In this document: positions 1-5,540 of the stretch, piece after piece
How positions within the stretch are numbered: the first letter of the stretch is position 1
Layout: every line of letters begins with the position of its first letter
Assembly: GCA_027306745.1 (NCBI GenBank)
Contig: DAHUZD010000093.1
Location: forward strand, 1 to 5,540
Length of the DNA: 5,540 nt
From: Acidobacteriaceae bacterium
GTDB lineage: Bacteria; Acidobacteriota; Terriglobia; Terriglobales; Acidobacteriaceae
Reading direction: 5' to 3'
Translations under genes and position numbers: made by a program
Notes under the pieces: model-generated
Seen by the model: the letters and a program-made list of their open reading frames with translations, nothing else
Databases searched by the model: none
What the model was told of the DNA's origin: nothing

Positions 1-74
1 AGGGCGTAGTGCTCAGCGTTTATGACAAACATGCGCCGAAGACGGTGCGTCGCAAGGTGCAGGCGGCCAAGTAG
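1..74 (+). CDS. C-terminal end of an unidentified upstream protein (partial)
   Basis: The reading frame whose first full codon is at base 3 is open to a TAG stop at 72-74. It gives 23 residues, beginning GVVLSVYDKHAPKTVRR and ending KVQAAK. The other two forward frames stop within the first 25 bases. Third codon positions are mostly G or C, as in the genes downstream, which supports real coding. The tail is basic and carries no motif I recognise, so no function is offered. Only 29 bases separate its stop from the cytochrome start and no T-run follows, so it probably belongs to the same operon as the cytochrome. Confidence 0.65.
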   Translation, partial: GVVLSVYDKHAPKTVRRKVQAAK

Positions 75-82
75 GCCGCCTG
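60..82 (+). repeat. Perfect 9-bp inverted repeat over the upstream stop codon
   Basis: CAGGCGGCC (60-68) pairs perfectly with GGCCGCCTG (74-82) around a 5-base loop that holds most of the TAG stop. The stem is nearly all G:C. No T-run follows, so it does not look like a standard intrinsic terminator. It could protect the 3' end of the upstream message, adjust how much ribosome traffic reaches the cytochrome start 22 bases later, or be chance in GC-rich DNA. The pairing is seen directly; the role is a guess. Confidence 0.5.
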
Positions 83-91
83 GGCGATAGC

Positions 92-97
92 GGAGAG
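92..97 (+). promoter_or_regulatory. Ribosome binding site of the cytochrome gene
   Basis: GGAGAG lies 6 bases before the ATG at 104. It supports that start over the in-frame ATG at 131 (residue 10), which has only a weak GGG-containing stretch before it. Confidence 0.7.
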
Positions 98-103
98 ACA
101 CCC

Positions 104-2344
104 ATGAAGCAAAAGAATGGGTCCCGGACAATGACGATACGTGCGGCAGCGGCTGCCTCTCTGTGCGTTGCAGCCTCAATGGCACTGTGGATGGCGCGCG
201 GAGCCAGGACGGCTCACGCAGACGGCGACTTTGCCACGCAGCGCGCAGAGTACGCCGCCACCGTGCGCAAGACGTACGACTTTCGCTTTGGCGCGGAGCA
301 TCCATTTTGGCCCAGCAATGCACGGATCGTGGGCAATGATTTCATCCAGCCCGGAGCCTTCCCCACGGCGGAGTACTGCGCACATTGCCACCAGGACGCC
401 TATCACCAGTGGCGGCAGAGCGCACACGCCAATGCTTTCCGCGAGCCGTTCTACATCAAGAACGTCAACCTGCTGATTCAACGCAAGGGGATCCAGTATT
501 CACGCCACTGCGAAGGCTGCCACAACCCGATCGCACTATTTTCCGGCGTGCTCACGCCGGATTCGCATGCCAAGCGGCCTTTTGATAAGGATGGCGTCAC
601 TTGCATGGTGTGCCATTCGGTCGCCAAGCTGCAGCCGACATATGGGACCGGATCGTATGTGATGGGCATTCCGTCCGTGATGCTGGATGCGCAAGGCCAA
701 CCGATTCCGGGTCAGGTGAGTTTTAATGAGATTCTGGCGCATCCAGACCGGCACGCCAAGGCTGTGATGAAGGACTTTTATAAGTCGCCGGAGTTTTGCG
801 CGAGCTGCCACAAGGCTGCACTGCCCCGCATGGAAGATGATTACAAGTGGCTGCGCGCCTTCACGGTTTTTGACGAGTGGCAGAACACTTCATTCTCGCA
901 TCGGAACCCGCTTACGTTTTACACAAAGGATTATCAAAGCTGCCAAGACTGCCACATGAAGCAGGTTCCGCTGGTGGACCCTGACTATGGCGCCAAGCAG
1001 GGCAAGATCGCCAGCCACCGCTGGCTGGCAGGCAACACGGCCATCCCCACGTATTACCACTATGACCAGCAAACCAAAAAGACAGAGCAGTTTTTGCAGG
1101 ATGATCGCTTGAACGTGGCTGTGTTTGCTCTGCGGATCGCTGGCCAGCCCGGCTTGATCGCTCCGCTAGGCACAGTGGCCTATACGCTGGAGCCGGGCGC
1201 GACTGTGGAGGCGCGCGTCGTCATCCAGAACAAAATGATCGGGCACTCGTTGATTCCAGAGCAGCGCGACTTCTATGAGGCCTGGGTGGAATTTCTGGTG
1301 CAGGATGCCAGCGGCAAGGTGCTGGCGCACAGTGGATATTTGCAACCGAATGGCCAGATCGATCCGCGTGCACACAGCTTTACCAATCGCATGATCGACA
1401 AGGATGGGCACTATCTCGATCAGCATGAGGTGTGGGCGCGGCGCAGTGTTGCCTACGATGTGACCATCCAGAGCGGACGCTCGACGCTGGTGCGGTACCA
1501 GTTCCATGTGCCACCGGATGCACATGGTCCGCTGACGGTGACGGCGCGCGTGAACTACCGGCATTTCCGGCAGGATTATTTGAACTTTGTGCTGGGCAAG
1601 CATCATCCGGCATATCCAGTGGTACGCATGGCAGAGCGCGTGCGCACGTTGCAGATTGGCTCCAACGTGCCTGAGGCTCCAAACCCCAAGGACAACCCAA
1701 CGTGGATGCGTTGGAACAATTACGGCATCACGCTGCTGGACGATCTGCAATATGCAGACGCCACGGAGGCCTTTGAGCATGTGGCTACTCTGCGCCCGGA
1801 CTATCCTGACGCCTACACCAACGTGGCCGTAGCGGAAATTCCATGGGAGAAGTATGCGTCGGCCCGCTCGAATCTGGAGAAGTCGCTGCAATTGCATCCG
1901 GGCAATCCGCGCGCACTGTATTACCTGGCGCTGGTAGAAGAGAAGCAGGGCCATCTGGATGCGGCCATCTCCGACTTGCAGTCGGTGGTGCAGCAGGCCC
2001 CGCAATCGCGCGCGGCGCTGGAGGAGTTGGGCCACGCCAACTACCAGAAGCACGATTATGCAGCCGCCTGCAAAGCGTACCAAGATGTGCAGAAGCTGGA
2101 CCCGGATGATTTAGCCGCGCACTACAACTTGGCGATTCTCTACCGCCGCTTGGGCGACAAGCAAAAGGCCGCGGAGGAGTCAGCTTTGTTTGCTGAAGAG
2201 AAGCTGGATCCCATGGCGATTCAGCCAGCGATTGCCTATCTGCACACGCATCCTTTGAACGCAGAGGAGAGCGTGCCATGGCACCTGCACACGCATCTGG
2301 CTCCCACAGAGCCGGGGTCAACGGATATGGTGGAGACGCAGTAA
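104..2344 (+). CDS. Exported pentaheme cytochrome c with C-terminal TPR repeats
   Basis: This is a periplasmic electron-transfer protein of 746 residues. The N-terminus is a Sec signal peptide: a basic start, a hydrophobic stretch at about 14-31, and an Ala-His-Ala site at 37-39 suggesting cleavage before D40. Five CxxCH heme-attachment motifs follow: C92-H96 (CAHCH), C136-H140 (CEGCH), C167-H171 (CMVCH), C232-H236 (CASCH) and C280-H284 (CQDCH), as in cytochrome c554-like multiheme proteins. Residues about 335-515 are beta-rich and include the GHSLIPEQRDFYEAW stretch at 380-394, whose H381 may be a heme ligand. Five TPR repeats run in exact 34-residue register at 534-567, 568-601, 602-635, 636-669 and 670-703, and probably bind a partner protein. 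The short tail is histidine-rich. Heme loading would need a cytochrome c maturation system located elsewhere. The gene lies 29 bases after the previous one and ends before a terminator-like hairpin. No catalytic role can be read from the sequence; electron carrier or reductase are both possible. The heme-TPR assignment is firm, the substrate unknown. Confidence 0.93.
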   Translation: MKQKNGSRTMTIRAAAAASLCVAASMALWMARGARTAHADGDFATQRAEYAATVRKTYDFRFGAEHPFWPSNARIVGNDFIQPGAFPTAEYCAHCHQDAYHQWRQSAHANAFREPFYIKNVNLLIQRKGIQYSRHCEGCHNPIALFSGVLTPDSHAKRPFDKDGVTCMVCHSVAKLQPTYGTGSYVMGIPSVMLDAQGQPIPGQVSFNEILAHPDRHAKAVMKDFYKSPEFCASCHKAALPRMEDDYKWLRAFTVFDEWQNTSFSHRNPLTFYTKDYQSCQDCHMKQVPLVDPDYGAKQGKIASHRWLAGNTAIPTYYHYDQQTKKTEQFLQDDRLNVAVFALRIAGQPGLIAPLGTVAYTLEPGATVEARVVIQNKMIGHSLIPEQRDFYEAWVEFLVQDASGKVLAHSGYLQPNGQIDPRAHSFTNRMIDKDGHYLDQHEVWARRSVAYDVTIQSGRSTLVRYQFHVPPDAHGPLTVTARVNYRHFRQDYLNFVLGKHHPAYPVVRMAERVRTLQIGSNVPEAPNPKDNPTWMRWNNYGITLLDDLQYADATEAFEHVATLRPDYPDAYTNVAVAEIPWEKYASARSNLEKSLQLHPGNPRALYYLALVEEKQGHLDAAISDLQSVVQQAPQSRAALEELGHANYQKHDYAAACKAYQDVQKLDPDDLAAHYNLAILYRRLGDKQKAAEESALFAEEKLDPMAIQPAIAYLHTHPLNAEESVPWHLHTHLAPTEPGSTDMVETQ

Positions 2345-2366
2345 GGTTGGCTGCCGAACAGGCTAG

Positions 2367-2406
2367 AACGCGCAGATGGCTTGTATAGAATCTGCGCGTT
2401 TCTCTT
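2367..2406 (+). terminator. Intrinsic terminator-like hairpin after the cytochrome gene
   Basis: AACGCGCAGAT (2367-2377) pairs perfectly with ATCTGCGCGTT (2390-2400), an 11-bp stem with a 12-base loop. The bases after it (2399-2406, TTTCTCTT) are T-rich but interrupted by C. It begins 22 bases after the cytochrome stop, where a terminator is expected. The loop is long and the T-run imperfect, so termination may be partial and the next genes may receive some read-through. Confidence 0.72.
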
Positions 2407-2450
2407 GCGTATCCATCCCCGGATTGCATAGGCTGGCAGAGTCTGCCTTT

Positions 2451-3212
2451 ATGCAAACAGAGTTGCTCCACGTGCGTGGCTGGCCAGAGGCTTTGGAACA
2501 GGCACGCCCAACGCCCATGGTTGCTGGCCTAGCGCAGGTACTTTTGTGGCCGGTGGGTGCAAAACCATCACAACTGGATTGGCAAATCCTCGACGCAGAG
2601 GAGCAGCAACGCGCGGAGAGGTTTGCGCGGTCCGTGCACAAGGAACGTTTTGTTTTGGCTCACGCTGGATTGCGCCGTTGGCTGGCAGCCTGTACGGCGG
2701 CCAAGCCGGAAGCACTGCGCTTTGCCCGCGCAGGTGCAGGCCAGAAGCCGCATCTGCAATCTTCATCAATACACTTCAACCTGTCGCACAGCCAGGGTTG
2801 GGCCGCCGCTGTCATCTTGGATGGATACGAGGCAGGCATCGATATCGAGGCGATTCGCGCCATCGAGCCAGAGTTGCCGCAACGTTTTTTTTCCGAAAAA
2901 GAGCAGATGGCGCTTGCGACGCTCACCGGTGAAGCGTGGCTGCGCGGCTGCTTCTGTGCTTGGACGCGCAAGGAGGCCTTGCTGAAGGCCACAGGTGCGG
3001 GGCTGGCCTTGCCGCTGCGTGCGTTCAGCGTTTCAGTGTTGCACGGGGCGCCTGCGGCTTTGCTTGCATCGGAGTTGCCAGAGCTAAGTGCGGAGAGTTG
3101 GAATCTGGTGGACATCGACTGCATCCCCGGATATTGCGGCGCGCTGGCGGTTCCACGTGAGGTGGAGCATGTTTCCATCTTTGTAATCGAGGGCGAAGAC
3201 CCGTGCCAATAG
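2451..3212 (+). CDS. Sfp-type 4'-phosphopantetheinyl transferase
   Basis: A cytosolic enzyme that moves the 4'-phosphopantetheine arm from coenzyme A to a serine of acyl or peptidyl carrier proteins, switching on fatty acid, polyketide or peptide synthases. From ATG 2451 it has 253 residues, near the usual length of the Sfp/HetI class. Family motifs appear in order: the arginine-bearing helix KERFVLAHAGLRR at 64-76, FNLSHS at 109-114, GIDIE at 129-133, FFSEKE at 146-151 and WTRKEALLKATGAG at 171-184. By family knowledge D131, E133 and E175 hold Mg2+, and K179 matches the conserved lysine of the WxxKE helix. The same frame extends back to ATG 2376, but that codon lies in the terminator stem and the extra 25 residues look unlike this family. 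ATG 2517 (residue 23) is another possible start. A weak AGAG precedes 2451 by 9 bases. The end overlaps the transporter gene by 10 bases. There is no synthase nearby to name its carrier protein. Confidence 0.9.
   Translation: MQTELLHVRGWPEALEQARPTPMVAGLAQVLLWPVGAKPSQLDWQILDAEEQQRAERFARSVHKERFVLAHAGLRRWLAACTAAKPEALRFARAGAGQKPHLQSSSIHFNLSHSQGWAAAVILDGYEAGIDIEAIRAIEPELPQRFFSEKEQMALATLTGEAWLRGCFCAWTRKEALLKATGAGLALPLRAFSVSVLHGAPAALLASELPELSAESWNLVDIDCIPGYCGALAVPREVEHVSIFVIEGEDPCQ
2885..2892 (+). repeat. Eight-T homopolymer inside the transferase gene
   Basis: A run of eight T bases encodes the end of R145, F146-F147 and the start of S148, directly before the ESK/KE acidic stretch of the FFSEKE motif; CCG and a five-A run follow. 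Runs of this length are prone to slippage. The reading frame is intact here. Confidence 0.6.
3189..3193 (+). promoter_or_regulatory. Ribosome binding site deciding the GTG start of the transporter
   Basis: GAGGG inside the last codons of the transferase gene lies 9 bases before GTG 3203. It favours this GTG, and hence the 10-base gene overlap, over the in-frame GTG at 3227. Confidence 0.55.
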
Positions 3213-4438
3213 ATCTGGCGCAGGATGTGCCAACGCCGCAGCCGGCACGCTGGGGCTGCGCAGCTACGGCGGGCATACTCGGCTGGGTGCTCGACGCCTT
3301 TGACTTTTTTGTTCTCGTGTTTCTTGTGGATGTGCTGGCGGCACACTTCCACGTGGGCAAACGCGCGATTGTCGTATCGCTGACGGTGACGCTGGCCATG
3401 CGTCCGCTGGGTGGATTTTTGCTGGGGCTGTGGGCCGACCGGCGCGGACGCCGCGCTCCGCTGGTGGCCTGCGTGCTGTACTTCTGTTTCATCTCCGCGT
3501 TAACACCGTTTGCGCCGAACTATGCTGTGTTCCTGCTGCTGCGCGCGCTGTATGGAATTGGCATGGGCGGGTACTGGGGCGTGGGCGCAGCTTTAGTTAT
3601 GGAAAGCACACCCACGCACAGGCGTGGCGTGGTCTCTGGAATATTGCAGGCCGGATATCCGCTGGGTTATCTGTTGGCCGCGGTGGCCATGCGCACAGTG
3701 GAGCCGCATTTCGGCTGGCGCGCGCTGTTCTTCTGCGGAGTGGCATTGGCTGTGGCGATTGCCGTGTTGTCTCTGCAGATTGCGGAGCCGGAGGCCTGGA
3801 CGCTGCACAGATTGCCCGGATGGAAACAGATTGTGCGTGTGCTGTATGAAAACCGCGGAGGATTCTTTTACTTTCTGGCTGTAATGGCGGTCATGTCCTG
3901 CCTTTCCCATGGCACGCAAGATTTGTACCCAGACTTTTTGAAGTCGGTGCATCATTTTTCCAACGCAACCATTTCGGCGCTGGCGATCGTGTACAACTGC
4001 AGCGCCATTGTGGGAGCGCTCTGCATTGGAGAATTGTCGGAGCGGATGGGCCGACGCGCGGGCATTCTGTTCGCGTTGGGCTTGGCTGCACTGGCGCTGC
4101 CGGCATGGGCTTTTGGAGCGGGCTTTACCGTGTTGCTGGCTGGTTCCATGCTGATGCAATTTGGCGTGCAAGGAGCTTTTGGAGTCATTCCTGCACACCT
4201 GAATGAACTCTCGCCGCCCGCGATTCGCAGCCTCTTTCCCGGCTTTGTTTATCAACTGGGCGTCTTGATTGGATCGCCCGCAGTCACGATCGAATACATG
4301 TTGCGCGACCGCTGGGGCTACCAGTGGGCGCTGGTGCTGTTTGAGTTGTGCGTGCTCGTCCTATTATTTTTTCTTTTTGGATTTGGCCCGGAACGGCGCG
4401 GAAGAAATTTTTACGCGACAGATGGCAACGAGAACTAA
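3203..4438 (+). CDS. MFS transporter, SHS (sialate/lactate symporter)-like
   Basis: An inner-membrane secondary transporter of 411 residues, a normal MFS length. About 12 hydrophobic helices can be placed near 22-46, 56-76, 85-105, 107-131, 143-163, 171-192, 219-237, 253-276, 286-303, 306-329, 343-364 and 372-395. The MFS signature after helix 2 is complete (G75, then D79-R80-R81-G82-R83-R84), and its second-half copy is GELSERMGRR at 276-285. Helix 1 carries D31 and D34 in GWVLDAFDFF, and helix 5 is led by THRRGVVSGILQAGYPLGY (138-156). Both resemble the SHS family, which moves lactate, pyruvate or sialate with protons. The substrate is therefore inferred as a small organic acid, not shown. 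The start is GTG, overlapping the transferase by 10 bases, so translation is probably coupled. No terminator hairpin with a T-run follows the TAA stop. Confidence 0.88.
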   Translation: MPIDLAQDVPTPQPARWGCAATAGILGWVLDAFDFFVLVFLVDVLAAHFHVGKRAIVVSLTVTLAMRPLGGFLLGLWADRRGRRAPLVACVLYFCFISALTPFAPNYAVFLLLRALYGIGMGGYWGVGAALVMESTPTHRRGVVSGILQAGYPLGYLLAAVAMRTVEPHFGWRALFFCGVALAVAIAVLSLQIAEPEAWTLHRLPGWKQIVRVLYENRGGFFYFLAVMAVMSCLSHGTQDLYPDFLKSVHHFSNATISALAIVYNCSAIVGALCIGELSERMGRRAGILFALGLAALALPAWAFGAGFTVLLAGSMLMQFGVQGAFGVIPAHLNELSPPAIRSLFPGFVYQLGVLIGSPAVTIEYMLRDRWGYQWALVLFELCVLVLLFFLFGFGPERRGRNFYATDGNEN

Positions 4439-4468
4439 TGCATTCCCTTCCAGATCGGCGCGGCTGTA

Positions 4469-4480
4469 ACCCACGTGGGT
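4469..4480. promoter_or_regulatory. 12-bp perfect palindrome, possible operator
   Basis: ACCCACGTGGGT reads identically on both strands and has a CACGTG core. It lies 31 bases after the transporter stop and just before an A6 tract. With no loop and no T-run it would make a poor terminator, so a site for a dimeric DNA-binding protein is more likely. The regulator is unknown. Confidence 0.4.
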
Positions 4481-4520
4481 AAAAAAGTTGTGTACTGTTG
4501 GAAATTTTTTCGCAGTGCAC

Positions 4521-4530
4521 AGATGCATCT
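4521..4530. promoter_or_regulatory. 10-bp perfect palindrome, possible operator
   Basis: AGATGCATCT is self-complementary, directly follows a GTGCAC palindrome (4515-4520), and sits between a T6 and an A6 tract. Its position 138 bases before the lipoprotein start fits a protein-binding site, but a 10-bp palindrome can arise by chance. Confidence 0.28.
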
Positions 4531-4653
4531 CTCTTAAAAAAGTTTCCTACATCGCGCAACTCTCGCTCTGGGCCAGTGTTTGCTCCAGTGTCCTTCAGTT
4601 GCATCCGCCCACTGTGCGCGGCGCTGAAGCCGATTCAAAAATCTTTACAGGAA

Positions 4654-4661
4654 AAGGAAAG
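4654..4661 (+). promoter_or_regulatory. Ribosome binding site of the lipoprotein gene
   Basis: AAGGAAAG with its AGGA core is placed so that about 9 bases separate AAGGA from ATG 4668. A second AGGA lies just upstream at 4649-4652. This fixes the lipoprotein start. Confidence 0.7.
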
Positions 4662-4667
4662 AAGCTT

Positions 4668-5540
4668 ATGCACACCCAACGTTTGTATACAGGACTGCTC
4701 GCAGGCGCGCTGATCGCCGCATTGGCTGGCTGCTCCGGCAGTGGTCCCACGTCTGGAACAACCACCCCCAGCGCGCAGACCGGCTCCGTATTCACGACGG
4801 GTACGGACGCGCCACTGCCCAGCATCGTCTCGTTTCAGGTACAGGTAACGGATGTGGCTCTTTCTGACGGTAGCGGCAAATCCGTCTCCATCCTGAGCGG
4901 TCCGCAGACGATTGACTTCGCCCGCTTCAACGGTCTGCAATCGTTACTGGACTTTAATCCTGTGCCGGCGGGCACCTATACGACAGCCACCGTGACGCTG
5001 GCGAATCCCGTGCTTGCGTATTTGAATACATCGCAGTCGGGTGCGCCTCCGACCATTTCAACTGTTCCCAATCCGTCGTTGGTGAACTCGACCGTCACGG
5101 TCTTCTTCCCCACGCCTTTCACCGTGACCGCAGGGCAGAGCATCGGCCTGCAGATGGACTTTAATTTGCACAACTCGATACAGGTGGATGGCAACGGACA
5201 GGTGACAGGGCTTGTGAACCCGAACATCAACTTCACCGCGTTGACGCCGGGAACGCCAGATGCAGAGATTGATGAGTTCAACGCTTCGGTAGTCAGCGTG
5301 AATACCTCCGCAGGTTCCTTTGTTGTTCAGGATGCGCACGGCAAGCAGTTCACGGTGCAGACCAGCAGTAGCACGGAATGGGATAACAACGACACTATCA
5401 GCAGCCTGGTTCCCAACCAGACCATTGTCACGCTCTCTGGGCAACTGGATCCGAGCAGCCAGACCATCGACGCCTCGGATATAGCCATCCTGTCGCAGAA
5501 TGGATTTTATGCAGGTGGCCTGGTCACCTATGTCAATCCG
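4668..5540 (+). CDS. Lipoprotein with DUF4382 and DUF5666-like domains (3' end outside window)
   Basis: The frame from ATG 4668 stays open for 291 codons to the window end, so the protein is incomplete. The N-terminus is a lipoprotein signal: a basic start (R5), a hydrophobic stretch at about 9-20, and the lipobox L19-A20-G21-C22, so C22 would be lipidated after cleavage. A Ser/Gly/Thr-rich linker at 23-40 follows. Residues about 40-190 resemble DUF4382: TDAP at 46-49, FQVQVTDVALSDG at 56-68, TIDFARFNGLQSLL at 81-94 and VPAGTYTTATVTL at 99-111. Residues about 202-276 resemble DUF5666: IDEFNASVVSVNTSAGSFVV, then a beta-rich stretch with SGQLDPSSQTIDASDIAIL. Both domains are uncharacterised; the protein is probably a beta-sandwich anchored at the outer membrane or periplasmic face. 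It has its own ribosome binding site and a 229-base upstream spacer, suggesting a separate transcription unit. Family assignment is from memory of domain patterns and should be confirmed by profile search. Confidence 0.85.
   Translation, partial: MHTQRLYTGLLAGALIAALAGCSGSGPTSGTTTPSAQTGSVFTTGTDAPLPSIVSFQVQVTDVALSDGSGKSVSILSGPQTIDFARFNGLQSLLDFNPVPAGTYTTATVTLANPVLAYLNTSQSGAPPTISTVPNPSLVNSTVTVFFPTPFTVTAGQSIGLQMDFNLHNSIQVDGNGQVTGLVNPNINFTALTPGTPDAEIDEFNASVVSVNTSAGSFVVQDAHGKQFTVQTSSSTEWDNNDTISSLVPNQTIVTLSGQLDPSSQTIDASDIAILSQNGFYAGGLVTYVNP

Larger units (their letters stand above)
4439..4667. other. Non-coding spacer before the lipoprotein gene
   Basis: These 229 bases hold no credible gene. The 5' half is AT-rich, with A6 at 4481-4486, T6 at 4505-4510 and A6 at 4536-4541, and contains two perfect palindromes. 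The 3' half is GC-richer, with CCAGTGT repeated 12 bases apart (4573-4579 and 4585-4591) and a 6-bp CTTCAG/CTGAAG stem (4593-4598 with 4624-4629). It probably carries the lipoprotein promoter and a leader, but no clear -35/-10 pair could be picked. Confidence 0.6.

Noticed and set aside
1166..2083. A 305-codon open frame on the minus strand opposite the cytochrome
   Set aside because: Its product is rich in Arg, His and Gln with no recognisable motif, and it lies wholly opposite a strand with clear heme and TPR signatures. It is a by-product of the GC-rich codon use of the real gene.
2384..2391. TATAGAAT as a -10 promoter element for the transferase operon
   Set aside because: It resembles a -10 box but lies in the terminator loop and arm, and no -35 element is found at 16-18 bases upstream.
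1785..2471. A 228-codon minus-strand open frame crossing the cytochrome end and the terminator
   Set aside because: It runs through the hairpin and spacer, gives a low-complexity Pro/Ser/Arg-rich product and has no family motif.
2660..3352. A 230-codon minus-strand open frame opposite the transferase and transporter start
   Set aside because: It is antisense to two genes with clear family motifs, and its Ser/Ala/Arg-rich product has no recognisable domain.
3593..4255. A 220-codon minus-strand open frame opposite the transporter
   Set aside because: The product is rich in Arg, Gln, His and Ser and lacks helices or motifs, as expected for the complement of a membrane protein gene.
4469..4486. 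Transporter terminator formed by the 12-bp palindrome
   Set aside because: The palindrome leaves no workable loop beyond a 4-bp stem, and the tract after it is A, not T. On the minus strand the T-run would come before the hairpin, not after.
4498..4540. TTGGAA with a downstream -10 as the lipoprotein promoter
   Set aside because: At 17-base spacing the -10 position reads AGATGC, which is far from consensus, and no alternative pair in the spacer is better.
4498..4713. A 71-codon plus-strand open frame in the spacer before the lipoprotein
   Set aside because: It has no convincing ribosome binding site, overlaps the lipoprotein start in another frame, and includes the leader repeats. The composition does not look like a protein.

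Overview
The window looks like chromosomal DNA from a Gram-negative bacterium, most likely an Acidobacteriota member of the Terriglobales (Granulicella / Terriglobus / Acidobacterium type). This is inferred from family content, not from a marker gene. The clues are a periplasmic multiheme cytochrome fused to TPR repeats, a DUF4382/DUF5666-type lipoprotein, moderately high GC with G/C-rich third codon positions, and purine-rich ribosome binding sites. All genes read on the + strand. I see no tRNA, rRNA, CRISPR array, insertion sequence or phage gene.

Layout. (1) Bases 1-74 hold the last 23 codons of an unidentified upstream gene, whose stop codon sits in a perfect 9-bp hairpin. (2) Bases 104-2344 encode a 746-residue exported cytochrome c with five CxxCH heme sites, a beta-rich middle domain and five TPR repeats in 34-residue register. 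(3) Bases 2367-2406 form a strong terminator-like hairpin. (4) Bases 2451-3212 encode an Sfp-type 4'-phosphopantetheinyl transferase. Its longest possible reading frame would start inside the terminator hairpin, so the start is moved to 2451. (5) Bases 3203-4438 encode a 12-helix MFS transporter resembling the SHS (sialate/lactate) family. It starts with GTG and overlaps the transferase by 10 bases. (6) Bases 4439-4667 are a non-coding spacer with two perfect palindromes and several A/T tracts. (7) Bases 4668-5540 are the start of a lipoprotein gene (DUF4382 then DUF5666) that runs off the window end.

How they work together. The cytochrome is probably cotranscribed with the gene before it and handles electrons in the periplasm, with its TPR part as a partner-docking module. 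The transferase and transporter form a translationally coupled pair: one activates carrier proteins for fatty acid, polyketide or peptide synthesis, the other moves a small solute, probably an organic acid. No direct metabolic link between them is evident. The lipoprotein appears to be a separate unit with its own upstream region. Nothing here is clearly a new defence or mobile system. The points most worth a second look are the pentaheme-TPR fusion, the transferase start correction, and the palindrome-rich spacer.
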